Source of the DNA: Bacilli bacterium
GTDB taxonomy: Bacteria > Bacillota_I > Bacilli_A > ML615J-28 > CAG-313
DNA: 7,787 bases
Direction of reading: 5' to 3'
Assembly (NCBI GenBank): GCA_900770645.1
Contig: CAAGKY010000179.1
Location: 1-7,787, forward strand
Below are positions 7,494 through 7,787 of this stretch, piece after piece. The notes below the pieces were generated by a model. The model saw only the letters and a program-made list of their open reading frames with translations, did no database searches and was not told the DNA's origin. The position numbers and the translations under genes are program-made. Position 1 is the first letter of the stretch; each line of letters opens with the position of its first letter.

Positions 7494-7692
7494 CAATTTG
7501 TACTCACGTATAAGAAAATGCAAACACATCTCTAGAGTTAACGCCTACTTTACGGTTCATCTTACTATTATTTCAGACTACTGCTCACAGAATGATTTTC
7601 ATTAATTCTCAATATTGCTTCTCACGAACCAGCAATTCCCTGAAATTGAGGTGATTAATTACTCGTTTCTGGTCAACGCATTTAACTTATCT
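7464..7692 (-). ncRNA. T-box leader (riboswitch), apparent isoleucine specifier
   Basis: The leader runs from about 7692 (predicted start) to the terminator. Stem I is well formed: the lower helix CAGAA (7671-7667) pairs with TTCTG (7592-7588); the specifier bulge has AGTA on the left (7663-7660) and GAAAATCA on the right (7600-7593); ATTAAT (7659-7654) pairs with 7606-7601; CTCAAT (7650-7645) pairs with ATTGAG (7613-7608); a TTCAGGGA bulge leads to ATTGCT (7636-7631) pairing with AGCAAT (7619-7614), closed by GGTTCGTGAGA, very like the conserved GGTTGGTGNGA apical motif. The specifier triplet before the conserved purine reads ATC (7596-7594), Ile. An antiterminator can form: CTTATACG (7514-7507) with CGTATGAG (7484-7477), and ACAAA (7501-7497) with TTTGT (7491-7487), excluding the terminator. 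The acceptor-binding bulge is non-canonical (TGAGTAC, not TGGNACC). Uncharged tRNA-Ile is expected to allow read-through into the liv operon. Confidence 0.85.
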
Positions 7693-7698
7693 ACCAAC

Positions 7699-7727
7699 AT
7701 TATACTACTATCTTTTTATAATTGCAA
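7699..7727 (-). promoter_or_regulatory. Sigma-A promoter of the liv operon
   Basis: On the minus strand, -35 TTGCAA (7727-7722) and -10 TATAAT (7704-7699) are separated by exactly 17 bases. A start at about A7692 places the T-box Stem I some 20 bases into the RNA. It is the only strong promoter upstream of the binding-protein gene. Confidence 0.88.
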
Positions 7728-7739
7728 TACCTTTTATTA

Positions 7740-7753
7740 TGAAAACGCTTAAT
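7740..7753. promoter_or_regulatory. cre-like site (CcpA) upstream of the liv promoter
   Basis: TGAAAACGCTTAAT matches the catabolite-responsive-element pattern TGWNANCGNTNWCA at all fixed positions except the last two. It is centred about 54 bases upstream of the predicted transcription start and ends 13 bases above the -35 box, a position compatible with activation. Whether this organism has CcpA is unknown from the window. Confidence 0.4.
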
Positions 7754-7787
7754 TTTGATTTTTTTTTAATTTTTTTGATTTTTAAAA
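7752..7787. other. Phased A-tract region upstream of the liv promoter
   Basis: Almost pure A/T with TTTTGATTTTT occurring twice 20 bases apart (two helical turns). This is likely intrinsically curved DNA, or the AT-rich tail of an upstream intergenic region. No coding sequence is seen in the rest of the control region beyond the elements listed. Confidence 0.3.

Noticed and set aside
7504..7560. 18-codon minus-strand open frame inside the leader, a possible attenuator peptide
   Set aside because: No ribosome binding site in front of the ATG and no run of Leu/Ile/Val codons; the T-box structure explains the region better.
7594..7600. Other specifier readings in the same loop (AAT Asn, GAA Glu, AAA Lys)
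   Set aside because: AAT would be followed by C, not the conserved purine; GAA and AAA lie too far from the lower helix. ATC followed by A fits the position and the operon's cargo.
7464..7692. Lysine (L-box) or SAM (S-box) riboswitch as identity of the liv leader
   Set aside because: None of their conserved core sequences are present, whereas the Stem I, specifier loop and apical motifs of a T-box are.

Overview
The window is AT-rich chromosomal DNA from a low-GC Gram-positive bacterium. The most likely origin is Bacillota of the Bacilli / Erysipelotrichia / cell-wall-bearing Mollicutes-relative type. The evidence is strong AGGAGG-like ribosome binding sites, a lipoprotein signal with an L-A-S-C lipobox, a T-box leader, a membrane-anchored MurF-type ligase and heavy A/T codon use. 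TGA is used as a stop and TGG as tryptophan, so this is the standard bacterial code and not the Mycoplasma/Spiroplasma code. No mobile element, CRISPR array, tRNA or rRNA is visible.

Layout, left to right. (1) 1-1977, minus strand: a two-gene cell-envelope unit. An alpha/beta hydrolase overlaps by 4 bases the start of a Mur ligase with an N-terminal multi-pass membrane domain in place of the usual MurF substrate domain. The ligase runs off the left edge, so further operon members may lie outside. (2) 1978-2162: an AT-rich divergent intergenic region with two adjacent dyads. (3) 2163-2441, plus strand: a small Cro/CI-type regulator. (4) 2464-2495: a perfect palindrome serving as a bidirectional terminator between convergent units. 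(5) 2508-7413, minus strand: a complete branched-chain amino acid ABC importer operon, transcribed as binding lipoprotein (livK-like), livH, livM, livG, livF. A hairpin separates the first gene from the other four, and livH to livF are spaced 2-4 bases apart. (6) 7414-7787: the control region of that operon on the minus strand. In transcription order it holds phased A-tracts, a cre-like site, a strong promoter (TTGCAA-17-TATAAT), an approximately 230-nt T-box leader with an apparent isoleucine specifier (AUC), and an intrinsic terminator.

How it works together: the lipoprotein captures Leu/Ile/Val outside the membrane, LivH and LivM form the channel, and LivG and LivF hydrolyse ATP. The T-box implies that the operon is read through when tRNA-Ile is uncharged, which fits the cargo. 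Two points stand out. The T-box antiterminator bulge, which should read UGGNACC, reads UGAGUAC. LivF carries an insertion of about 65 residues between Walker A and the VPEGR segment. The left-hand unit looks like an accessory or alternative peptidoglycan-precursor module. Its link to the divergent regulator is inference from position only.
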